From Lathyrus oleraceus (Eukaryota > Streptophyta > Magnoliopsida > Fabales > Fabaceae): DNA of 64,000 nt. Shown here piece by piece: positions 33,639 to 44,640 of the stretch. Location: the NCBI RefSeq assembly GCF_024323335.1, contig NC_066581.1, positions 345,590,399 to 345,654,398 on the forward strand, given 5' to 3'. Each line of letters opens with the position of its first letter. The first letter of the stretch is position 1. Under the pieces are notes generated by a model, which had not been told where the DNA came from, made no database searches, and worked only from the letters and a program-made list of their open reading frames with translations. Made by a program: the position numbers and the translations under genes.

Positions 33639-34563
33639 TGTCATACCCTGATTTTGGTCCTGAAATTTTTTCCATCAATCATTCATTTTCTTTCCTCCTC
33701 ATGACCATTTCATATGGTCATGAATCTATCCACCTACACGAATTATTTAGACATTGCCACTACTTGCCATTCCATGACTATTAGATTTTTACCTCTCTAT
33801 TTGGCTTTAGATGTTTGATATATTTTAATAGAATCAGTTGGAATGTCATGACTTTCATTCTCATGTTTAAATTTAATCCATGTTTTGTCTCTCTCATAGA
33901 ACGTCATTTTCCCTTTCGATCTTAATTCAAAGAGATTCCATCTATGTTCCGTCTCATATTTCTATATATCATGTTCAAATTTGCATTCACATTTTTTCAT
34001 TCACATTGGAAAAGCTTCCATTCATCCATACACATACTCATTCATATTTTAATTACTTCATTCAATTTTACCACATCCACTCACTCACAACCATCGTTCC
34101 CATGGCAAGTGGATTAACTCATAACCTTTAAACATCACCAGTTGAATATATGATGTCCACAAGATACAAGGAAATGTTTCTTTTGACCTGCTACGAGAGA
34201 CGTTAACTTTTCCATTCACAACAATGTCATATTCTTTACAAATCATAAGTTTGTCCAAAGCATACTCAATTTACAAGAGAGAAAAACAATTAACACCCAA
34301 ATTCAAATGTGATAAAAATAATGGTCAGAGATTTTGCAACAGCCACGTTCTAGAGGTCGTATTGAGTTTGCAAGCATAAACAGAGTTCTTTATTTTTCAT
34401 GACGGAATTCAAAGCAGTGCTACAAGTGGCATAAATGGAAAAACTGCTACACCTATTACAATCCTTCTGTGAGAAAATGCAATTGTATATACAAGATGTA
34501 GACTTTGTAAATAGAGAAAGCACAAATGTATTATTGTTACAAGGGATTATCCGTTCTTGAAAA

Positions 34564-35092
34564 AAATAAATGATATTGCAAAGTACAGTATTCTTGTGAA
34601 ATTGATGAAAAAGGTGGCACCACTGTGGCGAGATGGCACTCCTATTCCCATACATCTATTGTTGTGTCGTTCCATCGTTGTTGATGCATCTTATGGGAGG
34701 GATAGATCAGCTTCTAGCTGTTGAATCCGTTCATATTACTGACACGTCCAAAACAACATGGAAAAGCGTTATAGTTGCTTCACCAAGTTCCTACAATAGA
34801 TTATGCAATGCTAGTAACCTCAGCTGAAATTCAACCCGGCGTGACGTACGTCCTGCAAGTATCAACAACAGATGAAATTAACACAACCAATTATTCCACC
34901 AAATCAGATAATGCCACAGCTCGTCGTAACAGGGATAATCATGAAAAATTGGAAGAGGGTGCTGGAAACTGCCCTGTCTGTCGCAAACCTTTTCTTGCCA
35001 AGAGATTAGTACAATTCAATGAAAACAAAATGCTATGTGCTGCTGGACATGCTAGGCGTTATTTGTATTTGGAGGGGATTTTCCTGTTGTAA
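34564..35092 (+). pseudogene. Unrecognised gene-like fragment in the Ogre-B 5' LTR
   Basis: A frame near 34564-34726 reads KLMKKVAPLWRDGTPIPI and continues LLLCRSIVVDASYGRDRSA before a stop. A second frame to 35092 reads AEIQPGVTYVLQVSTTDE, then GAGNCPVCRKPFLAKRL and CAAGHARRYLYLEG. The CPxC and C..GH spacing is reminiscent of a zinc-binding domain, but I do not recognise the protein. Codon-like conservation and position next to the MAPK and UPL fragments suggest captured host exons. The copy at 51562-52090 is nearly identical. Confidence 0.4.
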
Positions 35093-35521
35093 GGAAAGTG
35101 AAGTTTGATGTCGTTGTTGTGTCTCTGTTGCTACTGCCTTGAATAACCTGCAGGAATCAAAATCAATTACTATGATAATGGATCGCCTCATAATTGACTT
35201 CTCATATAGTCATATTGTTTTTACAATTTGAACTGTATGATTTCTATACCGTCTCTTCTTCAACAACTCACTGATAATTTGGAGTCTGAATTCGCACCAT
35301 TTTCTACATATAAGACAGATAAACATAATTGATTGATTAGTGAGACTCATGAGTCATTAATCTCTTATTACGTTAATCTCTTTTATAAATGGATAGAGAA
35401 TGGAAAATTGGAAAATGAGATGAATCTGGATTTGATAATTCACTGTTTTCAAGTTGGTTTTCTAAGTACCCTTTTATTATTTTTCCATTTTTGGACAAAG
35501 ACAAAAAATAATAAGTGGAAA

Positions 35522-35745
35522 ATTTTGTGGAGACTTACAGTGAAAGCCAGATGGTGCTGTTACATTTACAAGGTTTGCTGAGAAGCATCGCCGTTTTGCG
35601 AATGCTTTCATTCGACAGAATCCTGGCCTGTTGGAGAAATATCTGCTATGATGCTAAAGATGTATTTGACGGATTTGAATTCCAACACAAGAGAAAACAA
35701 GTTGTCCAAGCATCTAACAACACTCGGACAAAGCATTGTTGATAC
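35522..35745 (+). pseudogene. UPL1/UPL2-type HECT ubiquitin ligase fragment in the Ogre-B 5' LTR
   Basis: One frame reads FVETYSESQMVLLHLQ. After a shift the next reads FAEKHRRFANAFIRQNPGLL and EK, the conserved stretch just upstream of the HECT domain in plant UPL1/UPL2 ubiquitin ligases. Downstream remnants (LKMYLTDLNSNTRENK) fit a decayed continuation. Only about 60-70 residues of a protein of several thousand are present, and there is no HECT catalytic Cys. It cannot encode an active ligase. The second copy is at 52521-52744. Confidence 0.7.
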
Positions 35746-35837
35746 ATCCTATGCTGTTACCTGCAAAGCATAACCAGAAATTCAAAACCATGTTCAAGAA
35801 TAAATTACAGGTTGAATGAAATCATGCTTTAAGTAGT

Positions 35838-36462
35838 ATGCAAGATAAACCTGGAAGCTTCATCACACAATCGATTCCACACAAAAAAAAGCGACGGAAA
35901 ATACGTTCAGTACAACGTCTTAGGCAACGTTTTTGAAGTCTACTCCAAGTACATACACTCTGCAAATGTTTTGCATCGAGATCTAAAACCAAGTAATTTA
36001 CTTCTCAATGCAAACTGTGATCTCAAAATATGTGACTTTGGGCTTACCAGAACAACCTCTGAGACAGACTTCATGACAGAATATGTTGTGACTCGTTGGT
36101 ACAGAGCCCCTGAATTACTACTGAACTGTTCAGAATATGTTGCTGCTATTGATGTATGGTCAGTTGGTTGCATTTTGATGGAGATAATTAGAAAGGAGCC
36201 TCTATTTCCTGGTAAAGATTATGTTCAGCAGTTGGCGCTCATAACTGAGTTGTTAGGTTCACCAAATGAAGAAGATCTTGGATTCCTCAGAAGTGATAAT
36301 GCAAAGAAATATGTTAAGTAGCTTTCGTATGTAGAAGAGCAACCCTGATCTATCCCCACTGGCAATTGATCTTGCTGAGAAAATGTTGGTTTTCGATCTC
36401 TCTAAATGCATAACCGTTGATAGAAGCAAGATAACAAAACTTCGGTACGGCTTGATCTTGAG
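35838..36462 (+). pseudogene. MAP kinase fragment in the Ogre-B 5' LTR
   Basis: The fragment begins with a MAPK N-terminal piece ([18 protein letters not shown]) joined directly to subdomain VIb ([19 protein letters not shown]). It continues through the DFG motif, the MAPK activation loop TEY ([19 protein letters not shown]), [10 protein letters not shown] and [20 protein letters not shown] to [14 protein letters not shown] at 36319-36321, then SPLAIDLAEKMLVFDLSKC in another frame (near 36354). The Gly-rich loop and the catalytic Lys region are missing, so it cannot be an active kinase. No intron-like gap interrupts the core, which suggests capture from cDNA (inference). Wording is closest to plant group A/B MAPKs. 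Confidence 0.85.
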
Positions 36463-36518
36463 CTTGTGCAGAAGTGGAGTTGATGCAATTGTGCAGAATA
36501 CAACAACAACACAAAATC

Positions 36519-36701
36519 AGTATGGATTTCGAAGAAAAAAAAGAAGAAAGCAAGTCCTATTTTCGTCTAAGTGGGTTCACAGTGGTGAAACCTTTCTCAC
36601 CGGCGGTAAAATTTCACAAACAACCCAAAAGAAGAATTAAGACAAATTCAAGAGGAAAGTACGTGGTTCATATTACCTTTTCCAGATCAAACGTCAAATA
36701 A
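36519..36701 (+). pseudogene. Small ORF fragment in the Ogre-B 5' LTR (unknown)
   Basis: Frame starting MDFEEKKEESKSYFRLSGF, basic and continuing to GKYVVHITF, where an extra C near 36682 shifts it relative to the 3' LTR copy, which ends ...ADKAETP. Not recognised. It could be another captured exon or LTR sequence that happens to be open. Confidence 0.35.
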
Positions 36702-36790
36702 GGCAGACAAAGCTGAAACACCTTAAAGCACTTCCAAGAGCGTTCCCTTTTGGATCTCCATAGCCAGCTCAAAAACCCTAACGGGATGAG

Positions 36791-36798
36791 TATAAAAG
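36791..36798 (+). promoter_or_regulatory. TATA box of the Ogre-B 5' LTR
   Basis: TATAAAAG in GAGTATAAAAGGGGGCGG, 20-25 bp after a telobox-like AAAACCCTAAC. It is followed by a leader-like region with duplicated GCGGCGACGG and AAAACCCTAGAGA blocks. It lies just downstream of the captured gene fragments, which are thus in U3. Confidence 0.7.
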
Positions 36799-38205
36799 GG
36801 GGCGGATACTGTAAGGAAAGGGAGAGGTTAGAGAGCGGCGACGACGGAAAAAACCCTAGAGAAGAGAGAGAGGTTAGATAGCGGCGACGGAAAAAACCCT
36901 AGAGAAAAAAGGAGACAGCGGCGAAAGAGAAGAGAACCTTAAAAACTTTGAGGCGAAGAGAGGAAGATCCAAGCATCACCATCGCCGCCGAACCACCGCC
37001 GAAGGTGAGCGTTCTTGTTTGATTTTATTTTGAAGCCATGGTTTTTGCATTTAGAGTGAGAATAGAGTATTGAGAGAGAGTATGGTGCGAGAGGTTGAGA
37101 GGACGAGTGAGATTGAGAGAGTGGAAGCTGTCTTCGTGAGGAAGACGAACGAATATTCTGGATTTGTTACACTTTCTTTCATTTCCTTTTATTTATTTTT
37201 AAAACAAGCATTTAAAATCTAATTAAAGCCCACCTATCTTTTGGTTTTTTCTTGCAATTTTTTATTAACTTTTGTCTGCTGGTATTAATGATGATTAAAG
37301 TGTTGTTATTCCCACCCAACAGTCAGGCGGCTAGGGTTGATCTTTGGGATCCCTCTCACCATTTTTTGTGGGCTTTGGTTAGCCCAACAGACCATTTCGT
37401 TCTAGTTTCTTTATTTTAATTTATCTATTCTTGTTTATATATTTAAGTTGTTGTTAAGGTAACAAATGAACATAAGTGGCTGAGTGGAGAGGAAGCAATT
37501 TCACTTTCTTTAGTGGGATGGGTTCAATACTTGGAATTAGCATATCTTCCTTGTTTTCATTTTTGTGCTTGCTGTTTTATTTAAATCTTTTATAACTTCT
37601 TACTATTTACCTTACCATTTTTGTACCTTGTTATTTAGTCCTTTTTACGCTTGTTGATTTTATTCTCTCCGATTTAATCTTTTTAATGTGTTGTAAATAA
37701 TTTGTTTATTTATTTATTTATTTCGTCCGGTTTACTTTCGGACATATTCTCCACGAACTTATACGCCATATCAACTTAATTGACCAACACCTCAAACATT
37801 CACATTAATCCTTCTATTCAAACGTATCTTCTTTATTAAAATTTGAAGAAAAAGATTATCCTGGATGGAATATCCAGTTATAATCCCGAATATAGGGCTC
37901 AAGCTGTAAGAGCTTGTAAGCCCTATATATTCGTCTTCTCTTCAAAATACTTTTAAATACCGAAACTTCTTTTCTCCGTAATATTGGAAAGAAATAGACT
38001 GCCTGGGTGGAATGTCCAGACGTAGTCCCGAGTATTAGACCCAAGCTGTAAGAGCTTGCAAGTCACAAGTACTTGTCTTTCAAACTCCAAAATACTTAAT
38101 TCTTATCTTAACACTTTTTCAGTAAAGACGGAAATGGAACATGGTGGATACCGTGCACTCCTGAGATTAAGATTCGAGGTGGATGCCTCGCCTATCTTGG
38201 CTATC

Positions 38206-38697
38206 GTTGGGTCGGTGCGAGAACCTTACTTAGAGTAGATTCTTGAGAGGATGTTGTCGCTCGGCAAGTAAGTTGCCGTAAGCTTCGATATTTTCTTTGG
38301 GATCCATGACTCTGAGAACCATTTGTAGAACCTTAGTTCTTTGTCCCAACTAGGAAAGATGGTTGCGTAGTGTGGGTCTGCGAGATGAATTTCTCGTTGG
38401 ATCGATGCGAGAACCTCACTTAGAGTAGATTCTTTAGATGGAGTTGATGTCCGGCAAGTAAGTTGCCGCAGGTAGTAAACAGTCTAATGGATCCATGACT
38501 CTAGGGACTTTTTTGAAACCTTAGATCATACCTGGTGAGAACCATGTTCTATACGAAGCAATCAGACTTATCTTTGCCTTAAGCCTATTGAACTTATACA
38601 AAAAATGCATCACATTCATCCACATACATTGCATCAACATCATAAAAAGCAAGCTCTTAGTTGTCTCTTATTTGTTTCAGGAATTGAGAAATTGAAA
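38206..38697 (+). repeat. Ogre-B leader with a diverged ~184 bp tandem duplication
   Basis: GTTGGGTCGGTGCGAGAACC near 38208 and GTTGGATCGATGCGAGAACC near 38389 each begin a block with ACTTAGAGTAGATTCTT, GGCAAGTAAGTTGCCG (itself an inverted repeat) and GGATCCATGACTCT. Non-coding up to the ORF1 start. Confidence 0.7.
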
Positions 38698-40674
38698 ATG
38701 ACAACTTCAAGGAGACACACTTTCACACTTAAGTACAAGGAACCTAAGCTGGACAGTCTGAAGGGTTTGATCTCTGATTTGACTCTCAGCAGACGTGATA
38801 AGTTCGGAAAAGACTATGGGAAAATTTTGAGTCTTCTGACTAATAAAGTTGACTATGGAATTATCGGCTATTTGGCACAATATTATGATCCACCTCTGCG
38901 CTGTTTCACATTCGTTGATTTCCAACTAGCTCCTACTTTGGAAGAAGTTGAGAGAATCGTGGGTCTCAAATTGAAAGATTTCAATCCATTTCGAAAGCTC
39001 GAAGAAGAGATCGGCCCAAAGAAGATAGCTTCAGCCCTAAGTATCAATGTCCCGACTGTTCGAGACAATTAGGTTGAAAAAGGGGGTTACGAAGGTTTTG
39101 CCGCGATGTTTTTGGAAGATTTAGCTCTGAAGTTCAAGAAAAGTGGAAATTGGAATGCATTCTATGCTGTGTTGGCTTTATTGATCCATGGGATTGTGCT
39201 CTTCCCAAATGTTGAAAAATTCGTGGATCGGGTAGCCATAGAAGTCTTTCTCTTTGGCAATCCAGTACCTTTTCTCTTAGCTGACATTTACCATGCCCTT
39301 CACGCTCGACATGAAAAGAGGGGTGGAACTTTGTTGTGTTGTGCTCCTTTGCTTTATACTTGGTTCATGCAACACATGCCTGAAGAAGGCCCTTTTGTGG
39401 CAAAAGAACTTAAGTCTCCTAAAAAATTAGCTTCTCTCACTGCAAGTTCCATCAGATGGTATATCCGAGAGTGGGAAACCCCAAATATTATAGTCAGCTG
39501 TGGGGAATTTCCTAATGTATCGTTGTTGGGTACCAAGGGTTGCATCAACTATAACCCTATGTTATCTTGAATGCAACATGATTACTCCATGGATGGTCCT
39601 CCTAACGCAAAGGACTTACAGCCGTTTGTGCTCTTTGACATCCAAGCAAGCAATCCTGACGTAAGAGCAGTACGAAAGGCTTGGTTAAAGGTTATTAGGA
39701 AGGGTAAAGAGTTTGGAAAAAGAAACATTCTCGCTAGAGAACCTTACACTCGATGGGTGAAAGAAAGAGTTGGGGAAATCCATTTGCCATTTATCTTAAA
39801 GGCTTCAGCCTTTCCCAAAACTCCTGAGCCCAAGCCTATACTCCCTGAGGACATGGAGAAACTCACTACTAAGGTTAAGGAGCTCGAATTGGAGAATACT
39901 AAATTACGAATTCAGATGAACCGAGTTATCTTGGAAAATCAGAATTTGAAAGAGGAACGTAAGGGAAACGCCCAAGAACTTGAGGATAGTAACAAGAGAG
40001 CCAGGCTATTGGAAGACCAGAAGGACGATCTTGATCATATCCTTATAGGTTCCACATCAGTGATCCGAACCAGGAAGGAAGAGCTCAAGAAAGTTGAGTA
40101 TAGGATCTGTGAGTTAGGGAGAATGTTGGATAAATCCCTTATGGATAAGAAAGAAATTAAGCTCGACTTTGAGGCACAAATCCGTGAACTGAGGGACACT
40201 CTGAAGAAATGCAAGGAAAAGTTGTCTTGCGAGATACTCCAAAAGGAAGAAGCTGAAAGAAACTGTCACCATCTCAGGTACCAGTTGGAAGAAGCTAATA
40301 GGAGGTTTGCAGTTTTGGAGAGCCAGGAAGATGATGCAGCCTACTTGCTCCTAAAGAATGATTGTGTGTACTGGAAAAGGTTGTATAGAGAGGCTAGAGC
40401 AACCTTAGATGAAGATCAACAAGTCATCAAGAAACTCCAAGAGCTCTATGTTGAATGGAATGGCAAGTTCCGCGACTTAGCTAGGTTTGTTAACCTCAAC
40501 ATGTTGGAACTCCCAGAAAAACTCCAGGAAGCGGATTGGTGTATGTGTCCAGAAAACACGCCTCCTCAAGTTTTCAATTTCGTCAAGTTTATCAAGAAAT
40601 TGATGAAGGAGCTCACCACAGATCTTGCTAAGATCATAAGAGCTGAGACAGAGCTTAAGTTTACTTGTACTTGA
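38698..40674 (+). pseudogene. Ogre ORF1 (two in-frame stops)
   Basis: Starts MTTSRRHTFTLKYKEPKLDS at 38698 and runs about 658 codons in one frame, broken by TAG at 39070-39072 and TGA at 39568-39570. The N-terminal two thirds (RCFTFVDFQLAPTLEEVERI, FLFGNPVPFLLADIYHALHA, NVSLLGTKGCINYNP, REPYTRWVKERVGEIHLPF) match the extra ORF upstream of gag in legume Ogre elements, a domain of unknown function in Fabaceae proteins. The C-terminal part (from about 39850) is a long charged coiled coil with Leu/Glu/Lys heptads. Its biochemical role is unknown. Confidence 0.85.
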
Positions 40675-40890
40675 ATTTGAATTATTGGTGTTTAAATCTT
40701 TTTGTATTCGAATCATGTGTACTTGAAGTTAAATCCTTTTGTATTCGAATTTGATTTTAATTAATGGAAGTTGTCATTTTGGGTCTCAATTATTACGTGT
40801 TATTCTTATTTAATATATTCTAACATTGCTGGAATAAATAATAAAGATAACTAAGAGCTATGCACAAAATTCACCCATAACATTGCACTC
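40675..40890 (+). other. ORF1-gag spacer in Ogre-B
   Basis: Non-coding. Short duplicated phrases TTTTTGTATTCGAATCATGTG and TCCTTTTGTATTCGAATTTG occur near 40700 and 40735. Confidence 0.6.
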
Positions 40891-43050
40891 ATGTCATTCT
40901 TCAAACAAACAAAGGAAACTCATTTTTGTGTCTTCATCAGTTCCACACTGAGTCCTCAACACCACTACTACACCAGAGCCAGCGCTCGTCAAAGAATGGC
41001 AAATCAAGAACAAGAATTGGAGAGAGTAAGCTCAGAACTCGAAGACCTACGAGGAAACATGGGTCAAGTCATGGAGATACTACAAGTCATTAGGGCCAAG
41101 TTGGAGACCCAAACGACGGTCGTTTCAGAAATCACCGGTCCTACGATTGAACCTCAACCTGCGAGGACAATACCAACCACTTGACCATCATATGGTTTAC
41201 CTCCCGGTTTCACACCTCCAGTTGAAGGTGCCCCTGGTTTTGCACAATCCGCTCAGCAAACGGTTCCTCTACCAACTATCAATGAAACTCATCCAGTGGT
41301 GCACACATTCGCACCACCTCTCGTTCGTGCACATGTGCAACCTTACTTTGAGGATCAACAACATGCTCCGGACTTTTCGGACGAAGATGATGAAAGGCAT
41401 TAAAACATAAGAGGGATGAAAGAGAATTTCCAGATTCTTGAGAAAAGGTTAAGAGCTATGGAAGGTGACCAAGTTTTTGGTGCTGCTGCTAAGGAGATGT
41501 GCTTAGTGTCAGGTCTTGTGATTCCTGCAAAATTCAAGACCCCAGATTTCAATAGGTATGAGGGCCACTCATGTCCTAAAAGTCACCTTATTATGTACTA
41601 TCGAAAAATGGCCGCGCACGTAGAGGACGATAAACTTATGATACATTGCTTCCAAGACAGCTTGAGGGGTGCTCCCTCTAAGTGGTACTTAAGCCTTGAT
41701 CAAAGTAGAATTCGTTGTTTCCAAGACTTATCTGATGCTTTTATCCAACATTATAAGTATAACATGGATATGGCCCAAGATATGAGGCAATTGCTCAGCA
41801 TGTCCCAGAAAGATAACGAGTCTTTTAAGGAATATGAACAACGATGGAGGGAAGTGGCCTCGCAAGTCGAACCACCCCTTGCTAAGAAGGAGTTAGCAGA
41901 TTGGTTCATGGATACGGTAAAACCTATGTTCTATGAAAGGATGGTGAGTAGTGTATCTGCCAGCTTCTCTGATTTGGTTGCCGTGGGCATAAAGGTCGAG
42001 CTTGGATTCTAGAATGGAAAAATGATAACCACCTCTGAAGCATTTGGTAATAATGCCAAAACATTTCCCGAAAGTTTTCAAAGAAAGAAAGAGGGTGAAA
42101 CAAATGCAGTGACAACCAGTCAAAGGAGGAGTCTTTCATGGAAGAAGCAACATCAATTTGCTCAGCAGCAACCAACTTATCCAGTGCAGTATGTTCAACA
42201 ACTGTATGTGGCAGCAGTCACACCAAATTTCAATCAATCACAAGCTCCTGTCTATCAACCTATTCAACAAGCACCAGTATACCAGCAAGCACCTACGCCA
42301 CCTGCTTATCAACAGCCAAGGGCACAGGCTCCCCGTCCATAAAATATTCCAAATCAAAATAGGGTACAAAGAGGTAGACTTCTGTTCGCTTCAATCCCTA
42401 TGACATACACTGAGTTGTACCCATCGTTACTGCGAAAAGGGTTGGTGACTCCCAGACCTTTGGGTCCTCCACCAAATCCCTTACCTCCATGGTACAATCC
42501 AGATGCCCATTGTCCTTTCCATGAGGGTGCCCTTGGGCATGATTTAGAGGGATGTTATGCTTTGAAGCATATTGTGCGAGAGCTGGTTGAGAAAAAGATT
42601 CTTTCATTTCGAGATATCGGACCCAACGTACAAAGTAACCCTCTGCCGGCGCATGGTGATGTTAATGCCATTGAGGATGCTTCTGATGGTTGTATAATCA
42701 AAAATGTGGAAAATGTTAAAACTCCTTTGCTAGCACTTCATGCAAGATCGGTGGGAGCTAATTTGATTAATACACGCCACGACAACTGTGAAGAATGTGT
42801 CGTTCATCCAAGGGGATGTAAAGTGGTACGAAATGACATTCAAAACTTGATGGATCAAGGTGTTTTGCAAGTTTGTGGTCCTACAACAAACGAGGAAGTT
42901 TCAGTCATTGAACCCGTTTTCAATCTACCAGAACCGTTTGAGATAACTTATCACAGAAAAGATGTTGTTCATCCATCACCCGTGGTAGTTTGTATGCCCC
43001 CCCCTTTCCTTTTGAAAGCACCAAGGCGGTACCCTGGAAATATGACATAA
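40891..43050 (+). pseudogene. gag: Ogre-B gag (several stops)
   Basis: One frame, possible starts at Met 40891 or Met 40996 (MANQEQELERVSSELEDLRG, a short coiled coil). The capsid core is FKTPDFNRYEGHSCPKSHL, HCFQDSLRGAPSKWYLSLD, FIQHYKYNMDMAQDMRQLL and KEYEQRWREVASQVEPPLA. Breaks: TGA 41182, TAA 41401, TAG 42010, TAA 42340. A Gln/Pro-rich stretch (42150-42340) precedes a zinc-binding-like CPFHEGALGHDLEGC. An indel in the C8 run near 42998-43005 moves the frame into the protease region. Confidence 0.85.
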
Positions 43051-44392
43051 TTGTGGTAGATGGAGTGGTAGATGAAAAACCCAAAGCTGCTGAGAGTGAG
43101 AAAGGCTGGGAGAATGTTGAGACCGATATCACTAACATCGCAGGGACGAGCAGGATGACCCGCATCGTTCGGATTTATACTCCCAATATTAATATAAACC
43201 CTCAAGAACCAACAAGGGAAGATGCAACTGCAAATCCTACCCCAGAGTACGAAGGGACATAACCGGCAGTGCAAGTTGATGAAGCAAGTGAATTTCTAAG
43301 AATAATAAAGAAAAGCGACTACAAGATAGTTGATCAGTTACATCAGACACCGTCAAAAATATCTATCTTGTCTTTGCTTCTAAATTCCGAAGCTCATAGG
43401 GAGGCTCTACTGAAAGTGCTTGCTCAAGCTCACGTCACCCAAGATATAACGGTTGGCCAATTCGATGGGGTGGTCGCCAATATCACAACCTGCAACACTA
43501 TAAGTTTCAGCAGTGAAGAGCTACCCAAAGAAGGGAAGAATCACAACCGCGCCTTACATGTATCCATAAAGTGCCAAGAAGATGCTCTGGCCAGAGTTTT
43601 AGTTGACACTGGATCGTCCCTCAATGTTCTACCAAAGAGGGCACTTGCTAAATTATCTTACCAAGGTTCGGAATTGAAACCTAGTGCACTTGTGGTAAAA
43701 GCATTTGATGGTTCTCGGAGGACAGTAGTTAGGGAGGTAGAGCTACCAATCCAGATCGGACCGCATCTATTCCCCATCAATTTCCAAGTCATGGACATAA
43801 ATCCCGCTTACAGCTGCCTTTTGGGACGTCCATGGATACATGCTGTTGGGGCAGTGACTTCTACTTTGCATTAAAAAATGAAGTTTGTTGTCGATGACAA
43901 GCTCGTCATTGTCTCGGGTGAAGAAGATTTTATCATCAGTCAACTCTCCTCTTTCCGTTATATCGAGGCTGATGAGGATGCCTTAGAAACCTCTTTCCAA
44001 GCGCTTGAAATATCCAATGCCACACTTGCAGAGGTTAAGGATCCTATTGAGAAAACCAGTTTGTTGTTCGCCTCTTTGAATAGTGCAAGGTCAGCAATTG
44101 AAAGTGGAGGCCCTGCAGGTTGGGGGCAAGTCATCAATGTCAGCGAGAAAAACGATCGTTTTGGTTTGGGGTACAAGCCTTATGCTAAGGGAGAAGCCCT
44201 GGTCCCTGCAAAGGACCACGTGCAGAGGATACAAGAAGTTTTCCTGAGCACAGGATTTATCCATGGAGATCAGGTTGGTGCAGTTGAAGATGACACCGAA
44301 GATGGAGAAGCATCAAATCTGATATACCGGTGTGAAACAACCCTAACAAATTGGGAAGCGGTTGAGATTCCAGAAGTTTTTCCTGGGTCAAA
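43006..44392 (+). pseudogene. Ogre-B protease exon (two stops)
   Basis: Frame 3 after the C-run indel. TAA at 43260-43262 and TAA at 43872-43874 interrupt it. The aspartic protease active site ARVLVDTGSSLNVLP (near 43590) keeps Asp-Thr-Gly, followed by GRPWIHAVGAVTSTLH. The exon ends in PEVFPGSK at the putative splice donor. It would process the polyprotein. Confidence 0.85.
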
Positions 44393-44640
44393 GTAATTGT
44401 GTTTTCCTTTGTTTTTGAAAATCCTTAGCTTTTCCCAAGGCTAATGGATCATTTGTAGGGCCCCTTTAAATTTCAAAATCATTATGACAAATAAAGAGCA
44501 TTTTGTTCAAATTCTTATCATTCATTCATTTGTTTTTCTTTCCTTAAAATGGCAATCCTTTCAAAAACTACAAAAATATTTTTATTTCTTTTGCATTTTA
44601 TTTCCATTTTTCTAAAAAACCATCATTAAAAAACATGCAG
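44393..44640 (+). other. Putative intron between pro and RT of Ogre-B (248 bp)
   Basis: The donor is GGGTCAAA/GTAATTGTG; the acceptor is AACATGCAG/AATAATC. Removing it joins the frame seamlessly (AA|A = Lys), giving PGSK-IINKPVEFDDP, and places the stop codon TAA (44394) inside the intron. The interval is T-rich with no coding similarity. An intron at this exact place is established for Ogre elements. Its retention would give Gag-Pro only, and its removal Gag-Pro-Pol. Confidence 0.85.

Larger units (their letters stand above)
33639..38205 (+). repeat. 5' LTR of Ogre-B, 3' end missing
   Basis: 33639-37670 aligns with 50637-54673; by eye there are about 15 substitutions in the first 950 bp. 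Beyond 37670 the 5' copy alone continues with two diverged ~143 bp subrepeats (CTGGATGGAATATCCAG near 37860 and CTGGGTGGAATGTCCAG near 38003, each followed by AAGCTGTAAGAGCTTG) and an Ogre LTR motif GGAACATGGTGGATACCGTG. No CA end and no PBS follow before leader repeats begin near 38205. A deletion across the LTR/PBS junction is the simplest reading. Confidence 0.75.

Noticed and set aside
33880..34131. 83-codon ORF duplicated at 50878-51129
   Set aside because: It is LTR sequence repeated because both LTRs are present; low-complexity Ile/His/Ser-rich text without similarity.
35971..36321. A functional host MAP kinase gene
   Set aside because: The N-lobe and C-terminus are missing, frames are broken in one copy, and the same fragment occurs at the same place in both LTRs of one retrotransposon.
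37700..37735. Satellite or microsatellite locus (TTTATTTATTTATTT)
   Set aside because: Only a few tetranucleotide units inside LTR sequence.
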